64,000 nucleotides of DNA from Lepidostoma basale (lineage: Eukaryota > Arthropoda > Insecta > Trichoptera > Lepidostomatidae): the NCBI GenBank assembly GCA_022606425.2, contig JAHDVF020000661.1:248001-312000 (forward strand), read 5' to 3'. This document shows, piece by piece, positions 10,421 through 21,953 of this stretch; position 1 is the first letter of the stretch; every line of letters starts with the position of its first letter. Under the pieces are notes generated by a model. That model saw nothing but the letters and a program-made list of their open reading frames with translations. It ran no database searches and had not been told where the DNA came from. The position numbers and the translations under genes were made by a program.

Positions 10421-10988
10421 TTTTAAATTGTCATTTAAATGCCTTGGATAATATCTGTAATGTTTATGATTTGTTAAAAAAAGTTAAAAAAAATAAATTA
10501 TTGTTTTGGTTGAATTTTATATTATCACCGGAACGCGACTATATAGACCTCTCTTTCAAAAATCCTTTCAAAATATTTCCTCAACGGGTTCTTAAGCGGA
10601 AAACTATTAGCAGGGTTCAAGCTCCGCAATCACTTTTCAAAGTAGGTAGTCCCGAGATTTTTCTCAAGAAGACTCGGCATTGAATAAACTCGGTATTACA
10701 TTTTCCCATAAAAGTTGTATGGCCATCTCAAGGAATGGGGGAACTTTAGCGGATCGCGGACCGGCTGCGGCTGGTCGACCACAAGGGCGGTGCGTAAAGC
10801 ATACAGCGTTGTATCAACGGTATAGACATAAAAAAAGTATTATAAATTGTTTCTCGAACAATGATGTAAAAATCCAAAATGTTTTAGACATTTATTTGCC
10901 ACCGTAAGTTTTACTGAGAACATTTTTAATATTCGTTGTAATTTTAGAAATAATTATCGTGTTCTAATTTAAGAACACGATAATTTAG
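10421..10988. other. Region with two unassigned open frames
   Basis: Frames at 10444-10683 (79 codons) and 10680-10907 (75 codons), both +. The first includes INFILSPERDYIDLSF-like and KRKTISRVQAPQSLFKVGSP stretches with protein-like composition; the second has ISRNGGTLADRGPAAAGRPQ. I recognise neither. Their 4-base overlap could be chance. They may be a remnant of a transposon gene. Confidence 0.25.
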
Positions 10989-11780
10989 GATATGATAAGG
11001 TTTGCTGACGATATTGCTATGGTTGCTGAAAGTGAAGAAGAACTGCAAGAGGCCTTAACAACTGTGCAAAGCATTCTTCAAAATAACTACAACATGAAGA
11101 TAAATAAAGACAAAACAAAGCTGCTGACTGTAGGCCGAACGCAACATCAGATGAGAGTAGTGATGTCAGAAGTTCCACTAAAAAACACCAAGGAGTTTGT
11201 TTACCTCGGGAGCAAAATAACATGGGACGGTCGGTCTAAGAGCAAGGTTGACAGCTGTATACATCAGGCTAGGCTTGCATTTAATAAAATGTAGAAATTA
11301 ATTTAATCGAATAATATAGACCTAAAACTGAGAATACTCCTCTTTAAGACCTATGTATGGAGTATCTTGATGTACGGCTGCGAGACATGGTGCCTATCCG
11401 AAAGAGATAAACGGAGACTAGAGGCTTTTGAAATGTGGTCCTATAGAAGACTATTAGGAATTTCCTGGAGAGACCACATCACGAATGAGGAAGTTCTTCA
11501 AGGAATCGAAGGAGGAAGACACCTGCTCAGGACCTTGTCCGAAAGGCGTGCAAGATGGATCGGCCATGTAATACGACAAGAAGGCCTCTTGCATGCCATA
11601 ATGGAGGGTATGACCGAGGGGACAAACTCTAGGGGACGCCCACGCCGAGAGTACCTGGAGGACCTGTTGGTGGACGTGCGCTGCTCATCATATGCAGATT
11701 TCAAAAGAACCGCACAAGACAGGGAAGAATGGAAAAGAAGAATAGTGGAAATTGCTGCAAACCAATCCCAGGATTGAAAC
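10989..11780 (+). pseudogene. LINE-B reverse transcriptase C-terminal half
   Basis: Starts in the palm with MIRFADDIAMVAESEEELQE (FADD catalytic pair intact), then KEFVYLGSKITWDGRS, a TAG at 11292-11294 in place of the RSK region, then WSILMYGCETWCLSERDKRR, RARWIGHVIRQEGLLHAIME, GRPRREYLEDLLVDVRCSSY, ending AANQSQD. RTE-like by order of motifs. 5'-truncated with one nonsense codon. Same family at 30728-31552 and 54205-54540. Confidence 0.82.
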
Positions 11781-11934
11781 CAGAGAGAGAGAATTTTAGA
11801 AATAAATTAATGTTAATTTGTCTTATAAAGTGTTCAAGAAATGCACTGATGTTAACTATTCCCATTAAAAGTTTAGAAATTGTCTTTATTATAGTGTTTT
11901 TTTTCTTCATATATATGAGTTCATAAGTGCGACC
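11781..11934. other. AT-rich DNA
   Basis: Short AG-rich run, then AT-rich DNA; no gene. Confidence 0.3.
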
Positions 11935-12240
11935 ATAAGCCAAATCTTCACTTATGGAGCCGCAATCTGGGGCTATGCAGCTTCGAGTCACATATGAAAA
12001 CTCCAAATCCTTCAAAATTAGGCTATCCGTTTATCGTTTGGTGCGCCTTCGTGTAACCGAAAGTAAAGTCAAGATATACAAGGCATGCGTCCGTCCCACC
12101 ACGCCGTATGAAATAGAGGTCAGAGGCTATACCAATAGAACTAAGAACCTTCTTAGAATAGCAGAAATGAGAACCCTACGCTCCATCGCAGGCAAAACCC
12201 TCAGAGATCGGATCAGAACGAAACGATAGGGTCTGTTTGT
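11935..12240 (+). mobile_element. Two joined LINE scraps
   Basis: 11935-12015 encodes YGAAIWGYAASSH, the Jockey-type post-catalytic motif. 12045-12230 encodes ESKVKIYKACVRPTTPYEIE and EMRTLRSIAGKTLRDRIR, like LINE-I at 15989-16545. Different LINE clades fused by insertion or deletion. Confidence 0.6.
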
Positions 12241-12294
12241 GGTTTTGAGGACATAGTAAGATGGGGACCGCATGGAGAATACAAGAATTGCAAA

Positions 12295-12625
12295 AATTGA
12301 TTAAAATCAAATCAAATCAAATCAGTTTATTTTCTCAAAAGATATTACAAATAATTTTTATAGTGTAAGATCTATTGAGGTAAAATATAATAAATATATA
12401 ATACCAAGAACGCATGAGAGATGTTTCTACAAGACATCGATTTCCGAAGCGATCATGTTCAACAGTTTGATTGCTCTCACCTGAGGCAGGTTGGTTTTGC
12501 ATGCTGGGAGATAAAACAGTCTGTGCTGACGCTGTCGAAGATAGCCATCTGGAACATAAAGATGGATAGCCTCCAAGATGACGGGATTCTCAAAAAATCC
12601 CCTGATAAGTCGGCAAGAAAATCCA
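12295..12625 (-). mobile_element. SINE-3, near full length
   Basis: Minus-strand tail is AATCAAATCAAATCAAATCA at 12305-12324; body matches 43020-43440 and the inverse of 63080-63430. Confidence 0.65.
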
Positions 12626-12745
12626 AGCAGCAAGAGACTACCAGGAAGGCCGCCGAAAAGATGGAGAGATGGCTGGACATCATCATCCTAGGACAACTCA
12701 TCGTCACAAACAGGCCATACGACCAAAACTAAGAGGAAGAAGAAG
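12626..12745 (+). mobile_element. LINE-H 3' end
   Basis: Coding AARDYQEGRRKDGEMAGHHH-like frame, RPYDQN and stop, then GAGGAAGAAGAAGAAGAAG tail. Same family in reverse at 13560-13800. Confidence 0.6.
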
Positions 12746-12915
12746 AAGAAGTTAAGGAAAACGTGGCACGCTCAAAGAAAATAAATATCAAATGTCGGTC
12801 ACGTGAGGAGTCGTGCGTGACACGATGTATGAATGTTGAGGTAGCGAGAAAAGTTTTCAAGTCATTCTTTCTGCCTACCCCTTCAGAGAGACTGCGTGAT
12901 GATAAGTTGGTTAGT
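12746..12915 (+). mobile_element. LINE-A 3' end
   Basis: AAGGAAAACGTGGCACG to CAGAGAGACTGCGTGATG. Confidence 0.65.
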
Positions 12916-13192
12916 TTTACTAAGACAATTTGTATTGAACCGCCACTGGTGGACATAACCCTCGCTCTTACCCTAATTGAAGATTAAACTGCAGGATGCT
13001 GGGGAAAGTTTTGTATCAACCACGAGTTGTACTTTCTTCAAGATGTTATTCATCTCATTGTGTCTGAGAGTAATATGAATCGGGCGTCTGGGCCATATTG
13101 GGAAATAAAAAGGTTGTAACTAACTCCACTATGCTTGATTGTGCTTTATCTAATTGAATATTTTCTTCTGCATAAGACAATATCATTATAAT

Positions 13193-13500
13193 ATACGAGG
13201 CGTGTTTTTTTAAGTATCGTCTGAATATAAAAAATAAACAAGTCAAAAACAATTTTATTTTTACATGACAGACAACAGTTTTATTTACTTTTCGTGCAGC
13301 CGATATTATCGTCATCGAGGCGTTGACCTCCGAGATGCTTCTTCAGATGCAGAAACAATTGATAGTCACTGGGGGCTAGATCTAGGCCGTACGGTGGATG
13401 ATCAAATTGTTGCCAGCCAAATGATGCGATAAGATCTTGAGTCCGATTGGCTACATGTGGACAATGCACGACAACGTCCGTTGTCAAAGTTTTCAAAAAA
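13193..13500 (-). pseudogene. Second mariner transposase C-terminal remnant
   Basis: Minus-strand frame of 71 codons: THVANRTQDLI-like start, FGWQQFDHPPYGLDLAPSDY, QLFLHLKKHLGGQRLDDDNI. This is the mariner third-Asp block with PYSPD changed to PYGLD. ACGAGGCGTGTTTTTTTAAG at 13195-13214 resembles a mariner terminal repeat. Different subfamily from 6372-6719. Inactive. Confidence 0.72.
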
Positions 13501-13559
13501 CATTATTATTTTTCTTCTTTGGCTATTATTGTTTCCATTCATTCCTGTCACTTGTCTTT

Positions 13560-13800
13560 TTTGCCCTTCTTCTTCTTTCTCTTAGATTAGGTCGTATGAC
13601 CTGTTTATAACGGTGAGCTGTCCTGAGATGATGTCCAGCCACCTCTCTATCTTTTTGGCGGCCATCCTGATAATCTCTTGCTGCTTGGGTTTTCATCTTT
13701 AACAATTTTTACAATTCTTGTTTTTTCCATGCGGTCCATGTGGTCTCTCCAAAAGCGCCTTTTGCTTCTTCCACCGTAAGATTAGCTGCCTGCCATGGGT
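13560..13800 (-). mobile_element. LINE-H 3' end, reverse copy
   Basis: CTTCTTCTTTCTCTTAG tail and CGTATGACCTGTTTATAACG match the inverse of 12700-12745. Confidence 0.55.
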
Positions 13801-13979
13801 AAAAACCTTGTGTAGCTTAAAACACGGTAGAATAAGCCTCGGACTCCAGATTTTTCACAATTCATAAATATACAATAAATTTCTTCTTCTTTTACTTATT
13901 CTTCTTAGTGTAGTCCCTGTGGTCTTTCTTCTTCTATAATATCTTCTTCTTTGCCTCCTCTACCTGTGTCTTTATTATT

Positions 13980-14235
13980 ATTTATTATTATTTTGTTGAA
14001 TCGCTCTTTACATCATGACACCATGAGCCAAATCGATGTAAAGGGTATTATAGCTATCATAGTGATTCTCGTGACATTTGAAAGGTAGCTAATCTATCGC
14101 CATTTTATTGTCACGTGAATTCTACACCAGACCAATGACAGTGTGACAATCACACTGCCCTCGCCGTGAATCAAACCCTGAATCTTCGGGATGGCAGTCA
14201 ATGCTATCACTCGGCCACGAAGGTCATCGTGCCAT
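13980..14235 (-). mobile_element. SINE-4, tRNA-derived, near full length
   Basis: Matches 5517-5782 throughout, with changes in the B box (GTGAATCAAACCCTGAATC). Confidence 0.7.
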
Positions 14236-14719
14236 CCATCACGTAGTGTCTTGCTAAATAGATCAAGTTGTCTTAATACCTGACATTCTAAGCGCGTTTT
14301 TTGTAAAACTTTTTACTAAGACAAGTTAATATAGTCAATACATTTTTCTAAATGTGTGAATTGAAATTTGAGGTCATTGATCGAATGCCCCTACGATGAA
14401 CCGCCGCTGTGTGCTTGAGCTATTCATATGTGCATGCTGGGTTTGTTTACAAACATAAGCTCACATAAGGACTGCGGACATAAGGCGTATTCTGGCATGA
14501 TAATGAACGGTGCACCATCAACAATGGTAAGCCCTACTTAGCCACTGCGCTACAAGGATCTAGTGTCCTGCAGAGTAGCTACCATAAGGAAACAAGCAAG
14601 TTTATACTAAGTTAGGTGTATATGAATTTATGAACACACTATACACAACAGTAAATATGTATCGTATCTTAATTAAAGCATGTACGTTCATTTTATTTTA
14701 TGAACTAAATGAAAATTAA
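14236..14719. other. Non-coding, nothing recognised
   Basis: No convincing reading frame, repeat family or RNA. Confidence 0.3.
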
Positions 14720-15175
14720 GAGTAAATAATTCGAATGAAAATACTTTTTTCCTAGATGTTTTATTTTATGGGAACAGACTTTTTTTATAAATACAATCCC
14801 AACTCTAACTGGTCTTCCATTCCTTGACAATAATGTAAGACCTTATCATAAACCCTAAATCCCCTCTCGCCCTCTTTCGGAGGGCCACTCCGGGCCATAC
14901 TTAGCCCCATCATAAAACAACTACCAAATCACATTCCAACAATGTTTCCTACAGACGTAAGAGGAATAACCATTAGAGCTGAACCTCTGTAAGACAGAAG
15001 ATTCAAGTCCAAGTCCAAGGGAATGATGTGTTTCGCCATGCTAAAGCACTATCAAATATTTCTTGAACAAACATGTAAAACTCCATATTAAATAAGTATT
15101 ACGAATGAAGACGTCTGTTTTCTAGAAGATTTATTATAATTTATGGTAATGACATATTTCGACCATTTTTGGAAA
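14720..15175. repeat. Palindromic hammerhead-related element split by SINE-2
   Basis: Left piece ends TTTTATGGGAA and right piece restarts GGGAATGATGTGTTTCGCC, so GGGAA is duplicated around the SINE. Arms match 10215-10420. Confidence 0.5.
14772..15020 (+). mobile_element. SINE-2, 5'-truncated
   Basis: Begins ACAGACTTTTTTTATAAAT and ends in AAGTCCAAGTCCAA. 5' truncation fits LINE-type retrotransposition. Confidence 0.65.
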
Positions 15176-15234
15176 CTGGTCGAAACTAATATTAAAATGG
15201 AATAAGTCTAAATGCGTATTAATTTTTTTTTATG

Positions 15235-15585
15235 ATTGTATTATAGTATTGCAGATGATTGCATCATGAGTAAAATTAAAAAAGGATCCTCGAGATGGTT
15301 TGGACATATGGAACGAATGGACGAGAGAGAAATGATTAAAATGCTGTATACAAGCAGTGTGAGTGGAAAACGAAGCCGTGGAAGACTAAGGAAAGCATGG
15401 CATGACCAAATTAATCAAATACTGAAAGGCGGCCACATTCGATGTCGGAAAAATCGACAAGCATTCATGTCACAATGTTGAATGTGGAGGAATCTAGAGT
15501 GGTATGTCAGGACAGAACGGTATGGCAGTCTATCCTCTCTGCCTACCCCTCCGGAGAAAGGGCGTGCTGGTTAGTTAGTTAGTTA
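15235..15585 (+). mobile_element. LINE-A 3' portion
   Basis: KIKKGSSRWFGHMERMDERE, KRSRGRLRKAWHDQINQILK coding, ends GTTAGTTAGTTAGTTAA. Confidence 0.75.
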
Positions 15586-15988
15586 ATCATTCTATGTAAT
15601 TAATTTTTTAAATCGGATGTCCGCTGGAGTTATCTACACACATTATTTTATACTATGATTTGTGATCCTACCTAATTATCTCCCCGAAATTAGTTTCGAA
15701 CGTAAGACGATTGTAATTCTGATCATCAGAGTCTTGATTTACTGTCTTGATCTGCGTCCAATTACTCTCAGACGAAGTAGGCAATATATCACCCAGCTTC
15801 CCTAATTGTATAGAATTAATCATTGGGAAGTGTCAGTATGAAACATCAACGCAGGACGCTTCGTTTTATTGCGAAGGATCTATCGAGTCAATGTCCCGAT
15901 TGCTAATTTTGTTAGAACCCAAGCTCAGTAAAAAAATACGATTTGTATTCTCTGTGATAAGAGCATTAAATCTTGGAATTGAATAAAC
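15586..15988. other. Non-coding; one unassigned 79-codon frame
   Basis: 15747-15986 (+) is open with no recognised domain. Confidence 0.25.
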
Positions 15989-16545
15989 AACTTCTTCTTC
16001 TTTTAATATATCTGACGATCTGTGACACAGAAATCATATCTCGTCGGATGATGAGATTCAGCTGTCCCTCCATCTCTAAGACGGTCTTCCAGGTGGGCGG
16101 GGTCCGGAGGGGATTTCATAAGCGGCTGTATATGCAAGTCTGTCACCATCCATTCGGGCTACATGGTCCCTCCAGTATCTTCTTCTGGATCTACTCCACT
16201 GAACGATATCCTCTATTTCGCAAGTTTTTCTTATGTCTACGTTGCGGACACGATCTCGGAGGGTTTTTCCAGCAATTGATTATAGGACCTTCATCTCCGA
16301 TGTTCTTAGTAGTCCCTTGGTTCATACAGTGTCAGCCCGCGTCTCTATAGCGTATGTCATGATAGGTCGCATGCATGTTTTATAAATTCTGATCTTGCTG
16401 TCGATACGTATGTGCTTGTTCTTCCAGACCAGATTCTTCAGGCATTCTGACACGGCAGAGGCTTTACTGACTTGTTCTCTAACTTCGGTATAAAGGTCAT
16501 TTTGGCTGCAGATCTCTATTCCCAACCCTGTTTTTATTTCACATT
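15989..16545 (-). pseudogene. LINE-I reverse transcriptase C-terminus
   Basis: Minus strand: QNDLYTEVREQVSKASAVSE, SKIRIYKTCMRPIMTYAIET, LLRTSEMKVL, SIAGKTLRDRVRNVDIRK, then GHVARMD-like and GPRPPGRP; tail CTTCTTCTTC on plus. Several stops. RTE-like; 5'-truncated. Confidence 0.7.
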
Positions 16546-16554
16546 TATTTATTA

Positions 16555-17010
16555 AACTAACTAACTTAATCACGCCGTCTCACCGAAAGGGTAGGCAGAA
16601 AGAATAGAATGCCACACTTTAACCAATGCGGCACTCCATCCTTCTCTTTTCGCCCCCGCGAGAGACGCGGTGTGATGGGTTGCGAACCTCATCGCCACCA
16701 ATAAGTATCTCCCGCGCACACTTCGATTGCCAACGTCCACAAAATAAATCTGAAACAAATGATTTAAAATAAAATAACAAAATAAAAATAATTTAACACA
16801 ATGTTCGTTTAGATGGTGCACTTGTCGTCAGCTGGACGATCCGTACATTTGTGTTTATTTAATTTATATTCCATGTATCCAATATTTTTTTTAAAATTAA
16901 CTGTAATAAGGCACTTAAAACAATCCAACACCAGCAAAAACTTAAAAATATTATTGAAGAATTTATTAAAATTGTCATTGGAACAAATGAAAACAAATAT
17001 TTTTACAACT
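16555..17010 (-). mobile_element. SINE-1, near full length
   Basis: 3' end ACTAACTTAATCACGCC at 16557, GC-rich middle (16640-16740), and 5' part CAGCTGGACGATCCGTAC to about 17010. Same order at 40618-41010. Confidence 0.7.
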
Positions 17011-17189
17011 GTCAATATTCTTTTTATAACCAAAAAAACTTAGATAACTTTAATTATTAAAAAGTGCGGGAACAATCAAATTGACCAAAACAATTCACTT
17101 ATACATGAAATATCTCCAAATTTACGGGAGCACCACATGAACCAAACCAAATTTTCAAAATCAGAACCATATAACCATTTTATTAAATA

Positions 17190-17515
17190 CTAGCTTAATC
17201 CGGCCACGCGTTGCTATGACTCAGTCTAGTTAAATTGAAAAGAATGAAAAGAGCGTACATTTATAATATGTTAAATATCACAATACTTGTGAGAAGATAA
17301 TATATTTTGTTCTTCCCTTCTTGAGATTTTGATTGTACAAACAAAATATAAATGTGCTTTCAATATATTTTATTTAAAATTTTAAATAGTTTATTCCCAA
17401 TATTCAACAGTTCTTAAACCTTCACCGAAGTAATATTAATGAACAGTGAAAATATAACTAAGATCTGTCAATTAGAGTATAGAAGAAAAAGAGGACCCTT
17501 CATTTTTATATACGA
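17190..17515 (-). repeat. Repeat R7, uninterrupted copy
   Basis: Inverse of 3541-3740 plus 4235-4310. Begins at CCGGCCACGCGTTGCTATG. Confidence 0.5.
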
Positions 17516-17579
17516 GACATGACAAGATGAAACATGTTACTCACTTAAAATGTTATAAAGCTTATTTAACGTATGTATT

Positions 17580-18510
17580 TATTGAAATCGAAAAACCTGA
17601 AAGCAATAAATGCTGGTGCAAAGATGAGTGATTTGTCTGCAAATTGACTGCTTTACGCGGACTATGCTTTTCTCGTTGAGGATAGTGCGGACGAATTACA
17701 TGTCTTGGTGTCGAGAATGTATGAGGTATGCAAGTTAAATGATTTAATGATGAATGTCGGAAAGTCAAAGGTGATGGTTTTTGAAAGGGAAGAGCAAATG
17801 ACAGTTTGTAACATAAGTGTGAACGAAGAGAATTTGGAGCAGGTGAGTGAATTTGTGTATTTAGGTAGCATGTTCACAGCTGGTGGCCGAACGGATAGTG
17901 ACGTCGAAAGAAGGGTTGGTGCGGGTAACAAAGTGAATGTAGCTTTAAAAATAGTTATTGGAAACAAGAATTAATCAATGAAAGCGAAAACGGCCGTTCA
18001 CGATGGAGCTTTGGTCCCAACCCTAATGTATGGAAGCGAAGCATGGTACTGGCCGAAGAAGGATGAGAGCAGAATAAATGTGGTAGAGATGAGGTCCCTA
18101 AGACCTACGTGTGGTAGAACGATATACGACAGAATCTCAAATACTGATATAAGAAAAAAATGGAGAGCGGAAGAAGGTATTATGAACAAAATTATGAAAG
18201 GATCGCTGCGTTGGTTCGGACATATGGAGCGCATGGATGGAAAAATAATGGTTAATAAAGTATACGTTAATGATGTAAATAGAGTACGGAGTCGAGGCAT
18301 GAAAAACATGGCATGACCAAATTAATCAAATTTTAAAGGTTGATCATGTTAGAAATCGGAAGAATCGACGTGCGTGTATGACTCGCTGTATGAATGTGGA
18401 GGAAGCTAGAGAGGTGTGCCAGGATAGAGTAGTGGTGGTATGAGAGTGGCGGTCCATACTCTCTGTCTACCCTTGCGGGGAATCGGCGTGATGGTTAGTT
18501 AGTTAGTACT
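17580..18510 (+). pseudogene. LINE-A reverse transcriptase, 0.93-kb copy
   Basis: Catalytic motif reads YADY (second Asp lost), then NDLMMNVGKSKVMVF, VSEFVYLGSMFTAGG, a stop after NKN at about 17972, and continuing KAKTAVHDGALVPTLMYGSE, SLRWFGHMERMDG. Frame breaks near 18310. Ends ATGGTTAGTTAGTTAG. Confidence 0.8.
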
Positions 18511-18544
18511 TTTAATGTCACATGAATATCACCATAAACTCACT

Positions 18545-18705
18545 TTCTTCTTCTTTTCCTTCAGCCTTTTTCCCTCCACTGCTGGATATAGGCCTCTTCC
18601 ATTTACTTCTACTCGTCCCTGTCTTGTCCCTTCCGCATCCAGGTTGTTCCAGCTATTTGGGCAATATATAATATCGTCAGCCCATCTTTAATGTGGCCTT
18701 CCATT
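18545..18705 (-). mobile_element. LINE-J 3' end
   Basis: TTCTTCTTTTCC tail, CCACTGCTGGATATAGGCC. Related to 45675-45860 and 54825-54925. Confidence 0.5.
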
Positions 18706-19025
18706 TATTATTAAAAAAAAACGTTTTGATTTATGCTTGTTATGAATTTTACGTATACGTAAATTTTAACCAGATAATGAAGCATATATACATTACTGAT
18801 GCATTTATCGAATACAATGTGAATTTTTGATAACTCAATGTGACTTTTCTTACCAATACAAATTCTGCATCTGTATGGAATAGACTTAAACAAACATCTC
18901 GCTTATCAGTGTGAATTTAAAGTGGTTCTCAACTGAAGCTAGTGTGTTCCTTTATTTTCGGCGAATATAGGTTAGGTTAAAATTAGCTGAATTAAAAAAA
19001 AATATATATTTTGAAAACAATACAA
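18706..19025. other. AT-rich non-coding DNA
   Basis: Nothing recognised; contains a short AGGTTAGGTTA. Confidence 0.3.
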
Positions 19026-19029
19026 TGTT

Positions 19030-19640
19030 TTCAATACTTCAACCCATAACTCAAGGCGAACCATCAGATTCAAGGATAGATACAACTTTAAGATGGTGGA
19101 GGACTTCACTTACCTGGGTTCGTCTATAACAAAAGAAAACGAAGATCACAAGAAAATCGAAAGAAGAATCACAATTGGTAACAAAACATTCTTCTCTCTA
19201 CTACCAGCGCTCAAATCAAGAAACGTACACTGGAAAACCAAAATCACCCTGTATAAAACAATCATCCGAACAGTAGTGACCTATGGGTGTGAGGCGTGGA
19301 CAATGACAGCGAAATCTGCAGAGCGACTGGATACTTTTGAGAGAAGGGTGCTGCGCAGAATTCTGGGGCCTGTGAATGACGGTGAAGGCTGGAGAGTGCG
19401 GCATAATGACGAGCTGTACAATATTTACAAAGCTCCCAGTCTCTCCACACAGATCAGACTGAATAGACTGAGATGGGCCGGTCACGTGCAGAGGATGCCG
19501 TCATCGCGAACCCCAAAAAGATTGCTGGAGTGGCACCCAGGTGGTAGAAGACCAATTGGACGACCAAGGCTGCGATGGGAGGATGAAGTTGGGAGAGATG
19601 GAGCAAGATTGTTGATGGAGCAAGAAGAAGAAGAAGAATT
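19030..19640 (+). pseudogene. LINE-C reverse transcriptase C-terminus
   Basis: About 185 open codons: FKMVEDFTYLGSSITKENED, TLYKTIIRTVVTYGCEAW, LDTFERRVLRRILGPV, TQIRLNRLRWAGHVQRMPSS, LEWHPGGRRPIGRPRLRW, EDEVGRDGARLL, then an abrupt GAAGAAGAAG tail. Compared with 21954-22193 the last 30 codons are missing, so the 3' end is rearranged. Open but 5'-truncated and without the catalytic palm. Confidence 0.78.
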
Positions 19641-19975
19641 AAAATATGAATTCACAACACAAAACCATGATCAGATGCCGTACAGATAATATTAAGTTTA
19701 TGAATGTAAATGTAGATGCCAACTAGCTACAAAAATATATTTAAATATTTAGATTTTGTATTTTAATGTATATATTATGTATAGTGGGGTGTGATAAGGA
19801 ATTTAAAAAATAAATAAAATATAAATATAAGTTACAAATTAGTGTTGCCTTGCAAGAGCACTCTCAAACTAAACCTAAACTAAAGCCAAACAGTGTGTCC
19901 TTATTTATTTTAGAAATCTTAAGTGGGGGAAATAATATAAAGCAAATTTTGAGTGACACCTATATGTTCTTTTTC
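19641..19975. other. AT-rich non-coding DNA
   Basis: 19850-19960 resembles 42440-42545 (GTGTCCTTAT, TTAGGAAAGTTAAG-like), an unclassified low-copy repeat. Confidence 0.3.
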
Positions 19976-20235
19976 TTCTTCTTCCTCAGCCTATTCCCGT
20001 CCACTCCTGGATAAAGGCCTCTTCCATTCGCTTCCATGTCACTCTGTCCTGTGCAGACTGCATCCAGTTTATTCCGACGTGTCTGTTCAGATCATCCTTC
20101 CACCGTAGTTGCGGTCGCCCTGCATTTCTCTTTGCCGTCCACGGTCTCCAAGTCAGCAGTCTTCTTGTCCACTTTTCATCTGAGCTTCTGGCTACGTGAC
20201 CTGTCCATTGCCATTTTAGAGTCGGGGTGATACCT
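19976..20235 (-). pseudogene. LINE-E C-terminus
   Basis: Minus: LKWQWTGHVARSSDEKWTRR, LLTWRPWTAKRNAGRPQLRW, DDLNRHVGINWMQSAQDRVT, ending EWTGIG and a CTTCTTCTTC tail. Same family as the twin-primed copy at 34158-34596. Confidence 0.75.
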
Positions 20236-20564
20236 AGGTATATGTTATTATAATAAGAATTTGGGATAAGAACCAATAAATTATTATAATAATAATTTAA
20301 TCAGAATTATTAAATAAAACCCATGTAAAGCGAATTAAACAATCGCGTTGAATATTATAATTTATAATGGAGGATAACAAACAAAAAAACTCATCCATCA
20401 ATATGCGATTAGGTACTTATGGTAGTTGATTTGGCATAGAGTGGAGTAAAGTATGTAAGGTAGTTAGTAAGCTTTATTGTTAAACAATTGAATTTTTAAT
20501 TTTTCTATTCAATAGCTAAATTAAATTATAAAAACTTACGGTGTAATTGCGGTTGGAGATGCAC
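20236..20564. other. AT-rich non-coding DNA
   Basis: Nothing recognised. Confidence 0.3.
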
Positions 20565-20760
20565 ACTGGCCCAGCAGCCTCCGTTTCCTTGATCATATCA
20601 ACTGTTCTTTGCTCCGTCACGCAGAGCCAACCTGCCTTTGGTGATGTCAGTAGGAAGAGCAATTGAATCTAATCGTCTCGGATTTGGACATTTTCAGTGT
20701 CAGTGAGGCAGTATTCATAAAAAAAAAATTACAAATTCTGGAAAGAGTACCTCTCACTGA
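20565..20760 (+). mobile_element. SINE-3 fragment
   Basis: CAACCTGCCTTTGGTGATGT and GAAGAGCAATTGAATC match 63130-63190. Confidence 0.55.
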
Positions 20761-20799
20761 CGTCGACATATTTGGGTTCTGCAGTAATTTCCCAGCATT

Positions 20800-20990
20800 C
20801 ACTGTCCTTTGGAGGTTAGATTTGAAGCGAAGGAAGTCTTTGAAGCGTTTGATCTGATCTTCGTGTAAACGTTTCCATTGGGTCAGCTGAGATTACAGAA
20901 TTTTCCTTAGGATACTAGACTCAGGCATTCTTGTGACATGACTAGCCCAGCGCAGTTATTCCTGGATGATGGCAGCCTCGACACTCGTTG
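20800..20990 (-). mobile_element. LINE fragment, decayed
   Basis: Minus strand carries a WAGHVTRMPESRI-like frame (20920-20970), typical of RTE-like C-termini. Confidence 0.45.
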
Positions 20991-21654
20991 TATTGACCTC
21001 AGCAATATGGGCGTATGTTTTTAAAAGTTTGAGAACAATTGTTACGAACATAGAATCACAAATGTTTGACTTCACAACAATACACTTCGTACGTCTTTCA
21101 GTATTGTCATTATATCCATACAAGACGGTACTTTCTGAAACATTTTAAAAACGTTTTTACTATTTGAAAAAAAGTTTAATCTAAAAAATTTCAAAAAAAA
21201 ATTGTCGTTTTCTGACGGCAAAACATGGAGATATTTTACATGTGAAATGTGGTGCAATAATTTGTTTGGCATTAAATTCTAAGCCGCATAAATTCTTGCG
21301 TGTCAGTCTTATTAGTGCATACAATAAATACGAGAGCATACAACTGTAGTTAGTGTTGTATTACAACGAAGATCTGCTTCACTTGCTTTGTAAATAATAC
21401 ACAGGTTTACCTGTACGGTGATTCAGTTTCAATCTTGACAGTGTCTATTTTCAACGTGTTCAATTTTTACAGTTGAAAGTGTGGCCAGTTAAATCAGCTT
21501 ATTTTTATTTTATATTATTTGTGCATCACATACCTCGTACAATAGGATTTATCCATTAATACTTATATTAACACATTTCTCTATGACTTCTAACATGACT
21601 TTAAAAAAGAAAAATTCTCGTTTTTCCACATTGTTCGCAATTCTTAAATAATTA
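20991..21654. other. Non-coding, nothing recognised
   Basis: AT-rich with no supported feature. Confidence 0.3.
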
Positions 21655-21771
21655 TCATATATTTTCTTCTATATACGCCATACTTTGTGCTGTTATGATG
21701 GTTTATTTCTATTTTTCTTTTTTATACACTTTGTATATACAACACTTATATTAAAAAAATATAATTATATA

Positions 21772-21804
21772 GACATGTTTCGGACAAACAGTCCTTCTTC
21801 AGTA
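21772..21804 (-). ncRNA. Hammerhead-type ribozyme motif
   Basis: Core CTGAAGA (21796-21802), stem II GGAC/GTCC around a TGTTT loop, GAAA and CATGTC (21772-21781) are all intact. Stem I next to the core is only two base pairs before an internal loop, so activity is less certain. Confidence 0.45.
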
Positions 21805-21953
21805 AAGATACATATTTATAAAAATATTATAAAATTGTTGTTGTTTACACCAACAATTTTATAATATTTTTATAAATGTGTATCTTTACTGAATAAGGAC
21901 TGTTTGTCCGAAACATGTTTGTATAATTTTATTTTTTTAATATTTATAAGTGT

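Noticed and set aside
16813..17043. Two opposing open frames at 16.8-17.0 kb as genes
   Set aside because: They lie in the 5' part of SINE-1, repeated at 33880 and 40870 without conserved frames.
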